From the NCBI GenBank assembly GCA_016931315.1, contig JAFGFB010000322.1, positions 1-39,069 of the forward strand: a stretch of 39,069 nt of DNA, given 5' to 3'. This document shows, piece by piece, positions 8,738-17,382 of the stretch; the stretch's first letter is position 1, and each line of letters opens with the position of its first letter. The notes beneath the pieces are model-generated. The model was not told where the DNA came from. It did no database searches and saw only the letters and a list, made by a program, of their open reading frames with translations. This DNA comes from Anaerolineae bacterium. GTDB lineage: Bacteria > Chloroflexota > Anaerolineae > B4-G1 > SLSP01. Both the position numbers and the translations under genes were made by a program.

Positions 8738-9502
8738 ATGGTCATAGTGGCAGTGCTGGCGGCGTTAGTGGTGGGCGCGGGTAGCTCACTGCTGGCTGAG
8801 GTGATCATGGCGCGGCGCGTGGGGGTGAAGCCCCAGTGTCCTTATTGCCAGGAACCCTATTCGCCGGTGCGCTGGAGCGCCGTGCTTGCTCTTTTGACCG
8901 GGCGCCGTGCCTGTGAACGGTGTGGACAGCCTTTGCGCTGGCAACGACTGGCGGGCGAGGTTTTTCTGATGGTTCTGTGGGGCGTGCTGGCAGCGCGCTA
9001 TGGGCTAATCTGGCGGGTCGCGTTGACCATGCTGGCAGGCGTGCCACTTGCCATGGTGCTGGTCACCGATCTGGAAACGCGCCTGATTCCGAACCGCATC
9101 ATGCTGCCTGCCATCGTGGCGATGGCGGTATTGGGCAGTCTGATGGGACCTGCCGTACCCGGTATCGGTACGTGGACCTGGTGGCAGAGTCTCGCCGGAG
9201 GCGCGGTGGGCCTGGGTGTGTTTGGGGTGCTGGTCATGCTGGGGACTTTGGTGTGGGGCGAGGGCGCACTGGGCCAAGGGGATGTGAAGCTCGCGACCTA
9301 TATCGGCCTGGTGGTGGGTTTCCCGCTGATTATCGAGGCGTTGGTTTTGACCTTTGTGGGCGGCTTTGTGGGCGCGGTGCTCCTGCTGCTTTCGCGCAAA
9401 GGTTCGCTGCGCTCTTTTTTCCCGTATGGGCCTTTTCTGGTATTGGGCGCCGCTGCAACGATGTTGTGTGGCATCGAGATTGTGTTGTGGTATTGGGGAT
9501 GA
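8738..9502 (+). CDS. Prepilin peptidase (A24 family)
   Basis: This is a membrane aspartic peptidase that cleaves, and often N-methylates, type IV pilin-like leader peptides. The 254-residue protein has an N-terminal membrane segment followed by two CxxC pairs (C34/C37 and C59/C62) as in PilD. The catalytic aspartates are D111 in VTDLETRLIPN and D182 in GQGDVK. Several membrane segments follow. No pilin or secretion genes are adjacent, so its substrates must be encoded elsewhere. ATG 8738 has GAGAGG upstream. Whether the methyltransferase activity exists cannot be told. Confidence 0.9.
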   Translation: MVIVAVLAALVVGAGSSLLAEVIMARRVGVKPQCPYCQEPYSPVRWSAVLALLTGRRACERCGQPLRWQRLAGEVFLMVLWGVLAARYGLIWRVALTMLAGVPLAMVLVTDLETRLIPNRIMLPAIVAMAVLGSLMGPAVPGIGTWTWWQSLAGGAVGLGVFGVLVMLGTLVWGEGALGQGDVKLATYIGLVVGFPLIIEALVLTFVGGFVGAVLLLLSRKGSLRSFFPYGPFLVLGAAATMLCGIEIVLWYWG

Positions 9503-9511
9503 GGTGAGGTT

Positions 9512-10291
9512 ATGTCAGTATCCACGTCCCTGTCGGCAGCATGGCTCAAGAATCCCGAATTGCCGGGTGCGCCGTTTTTCTGGCACGCGGGACCTGTGGG
9601 GGTCTTTCTCAGCCACGGTTTTACGGCAACCCCGGCGTTGATGATTCCATTGGCGCAGCGGTTGCAGGCTCAGGGCTACAGTGTGGCTGGGCCTTTGCTT
9701 CCAGGTCACGGCAGCACGCCGTTCGAGCTGAACCGTTGTGGCTGGGAGGATTGGGTAGCCGGTGCGGAGGAGGTTTACCTGCGTCTGACTGCGACGTGTG
9801 AGCGCGTTTTTGTAGGCGGAGAATCGCTGGGTGGTCTCATCGCGTTGTATCTGGCGAGTGTACATCCCGAGGTAGCGGGGGTGTTGGCTTTCTCTCCGGC
9901 TCTGTGGTTGTATTCCACGAAGTCTGCATTGCAGGTCCGGCTGTTTTGGCCCTGGCGCCCGTTTGCGGAAAAGCCAGCGGGTCGCCCGAGCCACGCCGAT
10001 GCTTTCTGGCAGGGCTACCGGCTCAATGCGCTGGCGGGCGTTCGGGAGCTTTTGCGGTTCCAGAAGGTGGTGCGGGGACGGCTCTGGCGCATCACGCAGC
10101 CGTTGATGGTGGTGCAAGGATGGCTGGATCGGGCGGTCGCGGCGAAAGGGCCGGAGTTCTTATGTCAGACGGTGCGGAGCGCTGCGGCTGAGATGCATTG
10201 GCTGCCATTATCGGGGCATTGCACCACGATTGATGCGGAGTGGGAGAAGGTGGTGAGTTTGAGTCTGGATTTTATCGGGCGCAATTCATAG
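9512..10291 (+). CDS. Alpha/beta hydrolase, carboxylesterase-like
   Basis: The 259-residue protein has the alpha/beta hydrolase pattern: the oxyanion segment LSHGFTATP (33-41), PGHGSTP, the nucleophile elbow GGESLGG with Ser105, an Asp in QGWLDRAVAAKG and the His in LSGHCTTID. This resembles small carboxylesterases or monoacylglycerol lipases of the Est30 kind. The substrate is unknown. It begins nine bases after the prepilin peptidase gene, with GAGGTGAGG as ribosome binding site, so the two are probably co-transcribed without an obvious functional link. A strong hairpin follows at 10320-10356. Confidence 0.85.
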   Translation: MSVSTSLSAAWLKNPELPGAPFFWHAGPVGVFLSHGFTATPALMIPLAQRLQAQGYSVAGPLLPGHGSTPFELNRCGWEDWVAGAEEVYLRLTATCERVFVGGESLGGLIALYLASVHPEVAGVLAFSPALWLYSTKSALQVRLFWPWRPFAEKPAGRPSHADAFWQGYRLNALAGVRELLRFQKVVRGRLWRITQPLMVVQGWLDRAVAAKGPEFLCQTVRSAAAEMHWLPLSGHCTTIDAEWEKVVSLSLDFIGRNS

Positions 10292-10319
10292 CGGTTTGCG
10301 CTGTGGGTATTAAGACAAA

Positions 10320-10356
10320 AAGCGGGGCATTCCCTCAGGGAATGCCCCGCTTTTTG
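10320..10356. terminator. Bidirectional intrinsic terminator between hydrolase and tRNA-Ser
   Basis: A long stem with arms agcggggcattccct and agggaatgccccgct is followed by TTTTTG on + and preceded by A-residues, which give a U-tract on -. It can end both the + hydrolase transcript and the - tRNA transcript. Confidence 0.85.
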
Positions 10357-10446
10357 TGGCGGAGAGGGCGGGATTTGAACCCGCGGTACCTTGCGGTACA
10401 CGCGCTCTCCAGGCGCGCGCGTTAGGCCGGACTACGCAACCTCTCC
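10357..10446 (-). tRNA. tRNA-Ser (anticodon GGA)
   Basis: Read on -, the 90-nt gene has a perfect 7-bp acceptor stem GGAGAGG/CCTCTCC and an encoded CCA end. The anticodon stem is CGCGC/GCGCG with loop CTGGAGA, giving anticodon GGA. A long variable arm (GTACC-GCAA-GGTAC) typical of class II serine tRNAs is present, as is the T-arm GCGGG-TTCAAAT-CCCGC. It reads UCC/UCU codons. The long variable arm and the anticodon together make the serine identity clear. Confidence 0.95.
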
Positions 10447-10560
10447 AAACTTGCGGCATTATAGCACAGTCGGTTGATTGCGCAACCGTGGGAGGTAGGG
10501 GGGGTACGTTTCAAAATGGGGGCGAAAATCTCAGGCGTCCCTACGGGACGCAATAAAAAA

Positions 10561-10601
10561 TTGATTTTTGTGATGGGGCTTTGCCCCATCACAAAAATCA
10601 A
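10561..10601. repeat. 41-bp palindromic hairpin, copy 1 (downstream of ftsH)
   Basis: This is a near-perfect inverted repeat: arms ttgatttttgtgatggggc and gccccatcacaaaaatcaa around TTT/CTT at the centre. The same hairpin with a single central change is at 12731-12771, so the two copies flank ftsH. It belongs in style to a group of TGATTTTTG...CAAAAATCA hairpins of this genome (see 15059 and 22287). Confidence 0.8.
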
Positions 10602-10626
10602 TCAAAGGAAAGGGGGGGGCTTTTCT

Positions 10627-10661
10627 TGTGTTTTGGGGCGCGCGAAGCGCGCCCCAAAACA
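10627..10661. terminator. Hairpin just downstream of ftsH, likely terminator
   Basis: The stem arms gtgttttggggcgcgc and gcgcgccccaaaacac are perfect complements around GAA. It lies 8-42 bases behind the ftsH stop codon on -. The run of T residues within the stem arm makes it terminator-like although the following tract is only moderately T-rich. Confidence 0.6.
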
Positions 10662-10668
10662 CTTTCTA

Positions 10669-12567
10669 TCAAGCTGCGGCTGCGAAAGGCACTGCTGCGC
10701 CAGATTCGCTCTGGACGGGTTGTGCGCCGTCCTCTTTTTTGCGCTCGGGGAGTTCGCGCCCGTCAAAGGCGGCGGAGAACTCCTCAGTGTAAAGTGTCTC
10801 GCGCTCAAGCAGGTGATGCACGATGCGCTCGAGGTTGTCGCGGTGGTTGCGGATGACGTCTTTGGCGCGGTCGTAAGCTGTGTGTACCAGGCTTTGGACC
10901 TCGGAGTCAATCTTCTGCGCCATCGCTTCGCTATAGTCGCGCTGCTCGCTAATTTCCCGACCGAGGAAGATCATCTCTTCTTTCTTGCCGTAAACGAGCG
11001 GGCCGAGGTCATCGCTCATGCCGTAGCGCATGACCATATCGCGCGCCATTTTGGTGACCCGTTCCAGGTCGTTGGCTGCGCCGGTACTGATTTCATCGAA
11101 GCAGACTTCTTCCGCCGCGCGACCTCCGAGTGCATAGGCCATGTTGTCGAGGATTTTGCCACGCTGCACCAGGTAGTGATCCTGTTCGGGCAGGGTCAGG
11201 GTGTAGCCCCCCGCGATACCGCGGGCCACAATCGAGACCTTGCGAACGGGGTCGCACTTGGGGAGCACGTGGGCGACGACGGCGTGACCCGCTTCGTGGT
11301 AGGCTACGATGCGGCGCTCTTCTTCGGTGATGACGCGGCTGCGTCGTTCTGGTCCGGCGATAACCCGCTCGATGGCTTCCTGGAATTCTGACATACTGAT
11401 GCGTTTCTTGCCGCGGCGGGCTGCCAGAATCGCGGCTTCGTTGATGGTGTTCTCGATATCGGCGCCGACAAAGCCCGGTGTGGATTGCGCGAGCAGGCTG
11501 ATATCAATGCGTTGATCTATGGGTTTGCCGCGCATGTGCACGCGGAAGATGGCTTCGCGCCCGCGGATGTCGGGTTGGTCCAGGATGACGCGGCGGTCGA
11601 AACGCCCGGGACGCAAGAGCGCCGGGTCGAGGATGTCGGGACGGTTGGTGGCGGCAATCACGATGACATTGGTGTCGGTACCAAAGCCATCCATTTCCAC
11701 GAGGATCTGGTTGAGAGTCTGTTCGCGTTCATCATGTGAGCCGCCCAACCCCGCGCCGCGATAGCGCCCGACGGCGTCAATTTCGTCCACGAAGACGATG
11801 CAGGGGCTGTGGCGCTTAGCCTGGTCGAAGAGGTCGCGCACGCGGCTAGCGCCAACGCCGACGAACATCTCGACAAATTCGGAGCCGGAGATGCTGAAGA
11901 AGGGCACGGCAGCCTCGCCGGCGACGGCTTTTGCCAGCAGCGTCTTCCCGGTGCCGGGTGCGCCCATGAGCAAGACACCTTTGGGGATGCGCGCCCCGAG
12001 GTTGATGAATTTCTGCGGGTCTTTGAGGAATTCGACAATCTCTTGCAACTCGGCTTTAGATTCCTCGATGCCCGCCACGTCATCGAAGGTGACGGTGGGA
12101 CGGTCTCCGCTGAACATGCGCGCCCGGCTTTTGCCAAAGGACATGGCCTGATTGTTGACGCCCTGGAATTGCCGAATAAAGAGAAAGGCCACGACGCTAA
12201 GGGCGATGATGGTCAGCACGGTGGTGCCGGCGCCGACCACGGTCGCCCAATCCGTAGGCTCCTCAATGGTGATGACGACGTTTTGCAGCGACTCTGACGT
12301 TACGCCCAAAGCCAGGAGCTGCTCGACGATAGTAGATTCCGGTTCCTTGCGCGAGATTGCCTGTTTATCATCCTCGTAGGTCACCTCTACATTGCTGCCT
12401 GCTACTGCTATGCTTTTGACTTTGCCAGCGTTGATATCCGCGGCGACCGATTGGATAGATACGGTCTCCCCGGGTTCGCTGTTGCCGAAGTAGTTGAATA
12501 GCAGAAAAAATACAGCGATGATTACGATGACGTAGATGAGGGTACTGTTATTTCCTTGTTTTTTCAC
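10669..12567 (-). CDS. ftsH: ATP-dependent zinc metalloprotease FtsH
   Basis: This is a membrane-anchored AAA+ protease that degrades misfolded membrane and regulatory proteins as a hexamer. The 632-residue protein (from GTG 12567) has a first membrane segment near residues 10-25, an extracytoplasmic loop and a second membrane segment near 119-136. The AAA domain follows with Walker A GAPGTGKT (202-209) and Walker [10 protein letters not shown]. The zinc site is HEAGH with H424, E425 and H428. GTG 12567 is chosen because GAGGAGG stands a few bases upstream; a farther upstream start at 12594 lacks this. A TATAAT-type promoter lies about 125 bases upstream. It is a single-gene unit bounded by matching hairpins. 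Confidence 0.95.
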   Translation of the reverse strand: MKKQGNNSTLIYVIVIIAVFFLLFNYFGNSEPGETVSIQSVAADINAGKVKSIAVAGSNVEVTYEDDKQAISRKEPESTIVEQLLALGVTSESLQNVVITIEEPTDWATVVGAGTTVLTIIALSVVAFLFIRQFQGVNNQAMSFGKSRARMFSGDRPTVTFDDVAGIEESKAELQEIVEFLKDPQKFINLGARIPKGVLLMGAPGTGKTLLAKAVAGEAAVPFFSISGSEFVEMFVGVGASRVRDLFDQAKRHSPCIVFVDEIDAVGRYRGAGLGGSHDEREQTLNQILVEMDGFGTDTNVIVIAATNRPDILDPALLRPGRFDRRVILDQPDIRGREAIFRVHMRGKPIDQRIDISLLAQSTPGFVGADIENTINEAAILAARRGKKRISMSEFQEAIERVIAGPERRSRVITEEERRIVAYHEAGHAVVAHVLPKCDPVRKVSIVARGIAGGYTLTLPEQDHYLVQRGKILDNMAYALGGRAAEEVCFDEISTGAANDLERVTKMARDMVMRYGMSDDLGPLVYGKKEEMIFLGREISEQRDYSEAMAQKIDSEVQSLVHTAYDRAKDVIRNHRDNLERIVHHLLERETLYTEEFSAAFDGRELPERKKEDGAQPVQSESGAAVPFAAAA

Positions 12568-12689
12568 GTTTCCTCCTCTTCTTCCCGAAAGCATTGATGT
12601 TGACCCCTTCCACTGGGGGCGGTCTCAATGCTGTTGTCGTGTTATGTGTTTGCGATATTTCTCTGTCGTCACGGGAAGATTGTAGGTGC

Positions 12690-12695
12690 ATTATA
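12690..12695 (-). promoter_or_regulatory. Probable extended -10 promoter of ftsH
   Basis: On - the sequence TGGTATAATG has a perfect TATAAT with a TG one base upstream (extended -10). No good -35 is seen. The leader to the ftsH GTG would be about 115 nt. Confidence 0.5.
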
Positions 12696-12730
12696 CCATG
12701 AACCTATCAGAAGGGGTTTAGAGGAGAAGA

Positions 12731-12771
12731 TTGATTTTTGTGATGGGGCCTTGCCCCATCACAAAAATCAA
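12731..12771. repeat. 41-bp palindromic hairpin, copy 2 (between ftsH and kinase gene)
   Basis: It is the same inverted repeat as at 10561-10601 with one base different at the centre. It lies 28 bases behind the kinase stop codon on - and may end that transcript, insulating it from ftsH. Confidence 0.8.
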
Positions 12772-12798
12772 TCAGAAGACAATTGGTGAGTCGTTATC

Positions 12799-14835
12799 TT
12801 ACGGGCTGATTTCGAGCTGGGTTATCAGGATGCTGTTATCAATGACCTGGGCGGCGCCAGGGTCAATGACCTGGAGGCGCGCATTTTCGGCATAGAGTCC
12901 CACGCGAATCTGGTAGGTTCCGGCGGGTGTGCCTGCCGGAATGGTGAGTTGATGGGGGTCAACGATGATTTCGCCGGTCAGCCAGCTGTTGGTGGGGCTA
13001 AGGCCGTTAAGGGGTTCGCTATCGTGTTGGGTGACCAAATTCATCTCCGGCGAGAGCAGGTGCACAAAGACGGTGTAACGTTGCCCGGTGGGTTGTAGCG
13101 CACGCCATCGCAAGGTCACCGGCAGGGTGTTGCCGGGGCGCATGGTGGTTTGGGGCACACGCGCTTCCTCCAGGATAATCAGGTTGTTCAGGTTGACTTG
13201 CAGGGGGATGGGTTGCTCGACGCCGCCGCTGAGGGTGAGCGTTATGGTGGCTCCAGCGCGGATTTGGGTATTGGGCGCGGGCTGTTGTGCGAGAATTTTC
13301 CCACGCGGTTCGGTGCTCCAGGTTTCTTCGGTGACGATGAGCAAGCCCTGGGCTTCTATATCGCGGCTGATGACTTCGTGCTGGTAGCCTACCAGGTCTG
13401 GCAGCAGGAAGGCGGCGCCTTGTGCGACGGTGATATTGACGACGCTTCCGCTTGGGATGCGTGTGCCTGCCCGTGGGTCTTGTTCCAGGATAGTGCCAGG
13501 CAGCGCTTCGGTCGTTTCGCGCTCAGCGGTCACCGCGAGTGATAGGTTATAGCTTTGAAGCAGGCGTTGGGCTTCCGAGGCGCTCAGATTGATGAGGTTG
13601 GGCACGGTGACAATTTGTGTCGTCGCTTCAACCGTGGGAGTGATGGTGGCAATCGCTGGTGCGGTCAATACGGCGGGGGTGGTGTACGTGCGATAGACGC
13701 GCCACATTAACGGAATGAGGCCTAATACGGCTGCCGCCGCCACAATCCATAGCAGCCATAACAGCCAATCGGGTTGGTCGCTTTCTGCCGTTTCCTGGAT
13801 GGTAGAAGGTGCCGCCGGGGCGCTTTGGGGTTGGGGGCGTGGCGGCAGGGGCGGAGCCATGGGTGGCGTTACCGACTGTGCTGGTGTGGGATTGAGCGGC
13901 GTGGCCTCGGGGCTGCCTGGGGCGGCGATGCGTTCCCGGTTGAGGGGCGCGCCTGTTGGCGCCGCAACGGCTTGCAAGGGGGTTGTTCCTTCGTCGGCGC
14001 TTTGGCGGTAAGCTTCAATGGCCATGCCGAATTGTTCGGCGTTGCGGTAACGCGCGGCGGGTTCTTTCGCCAGCACTTTGCGGACCAGCCATTCCAGACG
14101 CGGGGGAACGCGTGGATTGAAGGAGGTCATGGGCGTTGGTTCTTCGCGAAGGTGTTTCAGGACGAGTTCGTTGGGGTCTTCGGCGTGGAAGGGTGGCACA
14201 CCGGTCAGCATTTCGTAAAGGATGATACCGATGCTGTAGACATCCGACGCGGGCGTGGGAGCCTGCCCCTGTACTTGTTCTGGTGCGATGTAATGTGGGC
14301 TGCCCCAGATGACGCGCTCGGCGTTGGCATCGTCCGAGTCTTTTTGGAAAGCGCGTGCGATGCCGAAATCCGTGATTTTGATCTGCCCCCCTTGTGTGAC
14401 GAGTACATTCTGGGGTTTCAGGTCGCAGTGTACCAGCCCGGCGCGGTGCGCAACCCCGACCGCAGCACAAATCTGGCGTGCGAATTCCAGGGCTTGCGGT
14501 AGCCGTAATGGCGCTTGTTGGCGGATGAGCGTTTTCAGGTCTTGCCCGTTGACGACTTCCATGACGATGTAGGGTTGTTCTTGTTGGGCGTCGGGCTGAT
14601 GGGCGCTAACATCGTAGATATGGACGATATTGGGGTGGTCGAGCCGCGCGGCGGTGCGCGCTTCATTCAGGAAGCGCTCGCGAAAATTTGGATCGCTGGC
14701 ATAGGGTTCTCGGAGCATTTTGATGGCAACAGGGCGATCCAGCAGGGTATCCTGCGCCCGGTAGACCAGCGCCATGCCCCCGGCGCCGAGAAGTTCTCCC
14801 AACCGGTAGCGGTTATTCAGTATTGTCGAGTCCAT
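12799..14835 (-). CDS. Membrane Ser/Thr protein kinase with PASTA domains (PknB-like)
   Basis: The 678-residue protein starts with a Hanks-type kinase domain: glycine loop LLGAGGMALVYRA, K39, E58, catalytic D138 with K140 and N143, and DFG at 156-158. A proline/alanine-rich linker follows (about 280-350), then one membrane segment near 358-378 (WLLWLLWIVAAAAVLGLIPL). Two extracellular PASTA repeats begin at VPNLINLSASEAQRLLQ and LPDLVGYQHEV. A C-terminal beta-rich domain of unknown type completes it. The catalytic loop reads HCDLKPQN rather than HRDLKPxN, so it is a non-RD kinase. PASTA repeats usually sense cell-wall precursors. The ATG at 14835 has GAGGAGG upstream. No partner phosphatase is next to it. 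Confidence 0.88.
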   Translation of the reverse strand: MDSTILNNRYRLGELLGAGGMALVYRAQDTLLDRPVAIKMLREPYASDPNFRERFLNEARTAARLDHPNIVHIYDVSAHQPDAQQEQPYIVMEVVNGQDLKTLIRQQAPLRLPQALEFARQICAAVGVAHRAGLVHCDLKPQNVLVTQGGQIKITDFGIARAFQKDSDDANAERVIWGSPHYIAPEQVQGQAPTPASDVYSIGIILYEMLTGVPPFHAEDPNELVLKHLREEPTPMTSFNPRVPPRLEWLVRKVLAKEPAARYRNAEQFGMAIEAYRQSADEGTTPLQAVAAPTGAPLNRERIAAPGSPEATPLNPTPAQSVTPPMAPPLPPRPQPQSAPAAPSTIQETAESDQPDWLLWLLWIVAAAAVLGLIPLMWRVYRTYTTPAVLTAPAIATITPTVEATTQIVTVPNLINLSASEAQRLLQSYNLSLAVTAERETTEALPGTILEQDPRAGTRIPSGSVVNITVAQGAAFLLPDLVGYQHEVISRDIEAQGLLIVTEETWSTEPRGKILAQQPAPNTQIRAGATITLTLSGGVEQPIPLQVNLNNLIILEEARVPQTTMRPGNTLPVTLRWRALQPTGQRYTVFVHLLSPEMNLVTQHDSEPLNGLSPTNSWLTGEIIVDPHQLTIPAGTPAGTYQIRVGLYAENARLQVIDPGAAQVIDNSILITQLEISP

Positions 14836-15154
14836 GGAGGACCTCCTCTAGGAACGCGCTTATACGCCAGACCCTGGCGCGACGAATGTGAAAGGCATTC
14901 GGACATAGTTTTTTTTGCCATGCTCAGCGATATTCTACAGCAATGGGATGAAATGACAATGGAGTATAGTTGGGTTGATTTTCCTCTCTAGAGCGGCAAT
15001 AGTAGCTAGACTAACGAGCGTGTGGGCGGTGCAAGAACACAGAGAGGTAGCTTTTTTTGTGATTTTTGCGGGCTGCGCCCGCAAAAATCACGCTTGCGGA
15101 GAGAGGGCTTGTCACAAAGGCCAGATGTGTTAGAATGACGTTTTGGAGACTGGT
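14836..15154. other. Divergent intergenic region with hairpin repeat
   Basis: This lies between the leftward kinase gene and the rightward antiporter-like operon. The first part is the kinase leader. The second part (14988-15099) is copy A of a dispersed element that recurs at 22217-22327. No ORF with a ribosome binding site was seen. Confidence 0.5.
14988..15099. repeat. Dispersed ~110-bp element, copy A
   Basis: It begins ctagagcggcaa, contains ctagactaacgagc and gtgggcggtgcaagaacaca, then a T-run and a perfect hairpin (15059-15091) with arms gtgatttttgcgggc and gcccgcaaaaatcac, and ends cttgcgg. Copy B at 22217-22327 is alike along its full length with scattered changes. No coding capacity is visible. 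It may be a non-autonomous mobile element or an extragenic regulatory repeat. Confidence 0.8.
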
Positions 15155-16771
15155 ATGCAATCCAACTATATTCTGCTAGCCATTACCGGCATCGCCGGTG
15201 CTTTATTGTTGCTGGTCATCGAGCTGATTCCCGGGGTGCGGCTTTGGCGCAAGTCTCTGTCGGCAACCCTGCTGACCTTGATGACCCTGCTTTGGGCAAC
15301 TCTGCCTCAGACCGCGCAATGGCCTCTTTCGATTTGGTCTCCATCAACCGTTTCGGGCGGCATTCTGTTGTGGGATTTGGACCCCGCATTGTGGGGGCTG
15401 GGCCTGGTCCTGGCGCTCGCCCTTAGCGGCGCCGCCTGGATCGAGGCGGTAGATTCCCGCGCGGCTTTGCCGCTTTCCGGATCGATTACCGTGGTGGCGT
15501 TGCTGACGGCCTGGCATGTGCTTGCCGGCGGGTCTTTATTGACCACACTGGCGTTGTGGTCGGTTTTTGATGTGTTGTGGGGCGTTGCCGGGTTGCTGGC
15601 GGGCAATGATGGTGAACGCATGACCTTTGCGCTGTTTGCCCACGGCGTCGCCTCGCTGTGTTTGTGGGCGGCTTATTTGTTGCTCTCGCGGGAGGGTGGG
15701 GGCACCTTGTGGTGGTCTCTGTGGCCTTCTGCCCCGACGACCCTGCTTTTAGCGGCGGCGGCGTTTTTGCGCATCGGGCTGTACCCGTTTCAGGTGGTGT
15801 ATCCGCGCCGCTTGCGCGCGATGGGACCGATGACATTGGTGGCGCTGGTGGGGCCAGTGCTGGGGCTGGCGCTACTGTACCGCTTGTTGCTGCTACCCGC
15901 GAACACTGCCTTACCGCTAAGTATCGCTCTTATGGGGCTTCTCTCGCTGTTGTGGGGCGGGGCGCGCGCGTTGCTTTGGAAGAGTAAAGCCTCTCTTGTG
16001 TGGGCTAATTATGGGCTTCTGGGGGGTATCACGGCGGCGGTGGCGCTGACCGGCGCGCGTGCGCTGTTGCTGCCCGCGCTGGGGACATGGCTTTTGAGCT
16101 TTGCCCTGCTGCTGGTGATGCGGCGCCGGGATAAACGGGCCATCTTTTGGTCCTGGCCGGCGTGGATTGCGATGTTGTTGCTGTTGGGTGTGCCACCTTC
16201 ACCGCTGGGGAGCCTGTTCCGTATGGTGTTAGCCGGCGCCACGTGGGGCGCGCGCGTGGGATTGCTGGTGGGGTGGGCTTTTGTAGCCGTGGCCTTGCTG
16301 CGCTGGGCACGTCAGCCCTGGGAGGCGCATCGCTCTGCCCCGCAGGAGACGCTGACGGTCACGCCGCTGTATACCTGGCAGCGGGCGGGCCAGGCGGGGG
16401 GCTTCGCACTGCCTTTAGGTGGCTTATTCTGGCTTGCGGTGCGTGCGCCTGAAGCGACCTATGACTTAACGGGCCTGTTGCTCTGGGGTTTGATGCTGCT
16501 GTTGGCTTTGGGCTTGTGTTGGGGAATCGCGGCAGGAAGCGTGCCCGGCTCAGCGTTGCATGCAAAAGGGCGCGTGAGCGAGTGGCTACGCACGAGCGCC
16601 GGCATTCTCGAGATTCTGGACTTGCAATGGTTGTATCGCGCGTTGTTGCGCGGTATGACCCATTTGCTCAGTTTTGTGCGAGTGCTCTTTGAAGTTGTCG
16701 AGGGTAGCAGCGCTCTGCTATGGTCATTGCTGGTGCTGTTGATTATCTTCCTGGTGGCGGTAAACCGATGA
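15155..16771 (+). CDS. Complex I antiporter-like membrane subunit (NuoL/M/N type, divergent)
   Basis: The 538-residue protein is almost entirely hydrophobic with about 14 predicted membrane segments. It has the general layout of the proton-conducting NuoL/M/N and Mrp antiporter family. A recognisable region is AAAFLRIGLYPFQVVYPRRLRAMGPMTLVALVGP, written in pieces: AAAFLRIGLYPFQ at about 209-221, then MGPMTLVALVGP. This corresponds to the family's K-x-PFHxWLP segment, but the lysine is Arg and the histidine is Gln. The usual glutamate of the fifth membrane segment is also not evident (LALWSVFDVL). ATG 15155 follows GGAG; an upstream TTG is less likely. Its stop overlaps the next gene by ATGA. 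It could be a degenerate, non-pumping subunit. Confidence 0.7.
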   Translation: MQSNYILLAITGIAGALLLLVIELIPGVRLWRKSLSATLLTLMTLLWATLPQTAQWPLSIWSPSTVSGGILLWDLDPALWGLGLVLALALSGAAWIEAVDSRAALPLSGSITVVALLTAWHVLAGGSLLTTLALWSVFDVLWGVAGLLAGNDGERMTFALFAHGVASLCLWAAYLLLSREGGGTLWWSLWPSAPTTLLLAAAAFLRIGLYPFQVVYPRRLRAMGPMTLVALVGPVLGLALLYRLLLLPANTALPLSIALMGLLSLLWGGARALLWKSKASLVWANYGLLGGITAAVALTGARALLLPALGTWLLSFALLLVMRRRDKRAIFWSWPAWIAMLLLLGVPPSPLGSLFRMVLAGATWGARVGLLVGWAFVAVALLRWARQPWEAHRSAPQETLTVTPLYTWQRAGQAGGFALPLGGLFWLAVRAPEATYDLTGLLLWGLMLLLALGLCWGIAAGSVPGSALHAKGRVSEWLRTSAGILEILDLQWLYRALLRGMTHLLSFVRVLFEVVEGSSALLWSLLVLLIIFLVAVNR

Positions 16772-17382
16772 CTCCTTTTGCGTTGTGGCTGGATCGTATC
16801 AGTGGTGTCACAACCACAACGGCGGTCTGGGGCTTGTTTCTTGCCGGCGCTGTCATTTACCTGGTAGCGGAATGGCGTTTGCGTGTGCTGGCGTTGTTCG
16901 GGCAGTATTTCTTTATTGGGGTGCTCTTTACCCGGGTTTTTGTGGATCGCCCGGAGATGTCGCTGCTGAAGGTGCTGGTGGGATGGCTTATCTGTGGTGC
17001 ACTGTTTTTGAGCGCCCGAATCCGGCAGAGTGCGTCTGAGCATCCGCGTTTCCACTGGGCTGCCGATTTGCCATTCCGCGCCCTATCGCTGGTGATGATG
17101 ACGGTGGTGGCTTATCTGGCCTCACAGCGCTATACGCTTCCCCTTGTGCCCCAGGACCTGGCACTGGGCTGCATTATGCTGGTGGTTCTGGCGCTGCTCT
17201 TTATCGGCACGGAGGAGGATTCCGGTGTGGTCGGCGTGGGCGTTCTGAATCTGCTGGCGGCGCTGGATGTGTTTTATTCGGCGCAAGACCCGGGGTTGGT
17301 GGTGACCGGTCTGTTGATTATGGTGAATCTGCTGGTCGGGCTGGCGATTTCCTATCTTACAGTGGTTGAGGTGGAGGCATGA
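16768..17382 (+). CDS. Small multi-pass membrane protein in antiporter-like operon
   Basis: The 204-residue protein has about five to six hydrophobic segments (for example TAVWGLFLAGAVIYLVAE and ALGCIMLVVLALLFIGTEE). I do not recognise a family. It begins with ATGA overlapping the stop of the preceding antiporter-like gene and ends with ATGA overlapping the next one, so it is tightly coupled to two NuoL/M/N-like proteins. By position it could correspond to a NuoJ/K- or Mrp-E/F-type accessory subunit, which is inference only. Confidence 0.6.
   Translation: MTPFALWLDRISGVTTTTAVWGLFLAGAVIYLVAEWRLRVLALFGQYFFIGVLFTRVFVDRPEMSLLKVLVGWLICGALFLSARIRQSASEHPRFHWAADLPFRALSLVMMTVVAYLASQRYTLPLVPQDLALGCIMLVVLALLFIGTEEDSGVVGVGVLNLLAALDVFYSAQDPGLVVTGLLIMVNLLVGLAISYLTVVEVEA

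Noticed and set aside
10356-10556. ORF reading MAERAGFEPAVPCGTRALQA on +
   Set aside because: It is a translation of the reverse complement of the tRNA-Ser gene, a common false protein; no ribosome binding site is present.
10474-11391. 305-codon + ORF antisense to ftsH 3' part
   Set aside because: It is the antisense of ftsH; the beginning runs through repeat hairpins and has no ribosome binding site.
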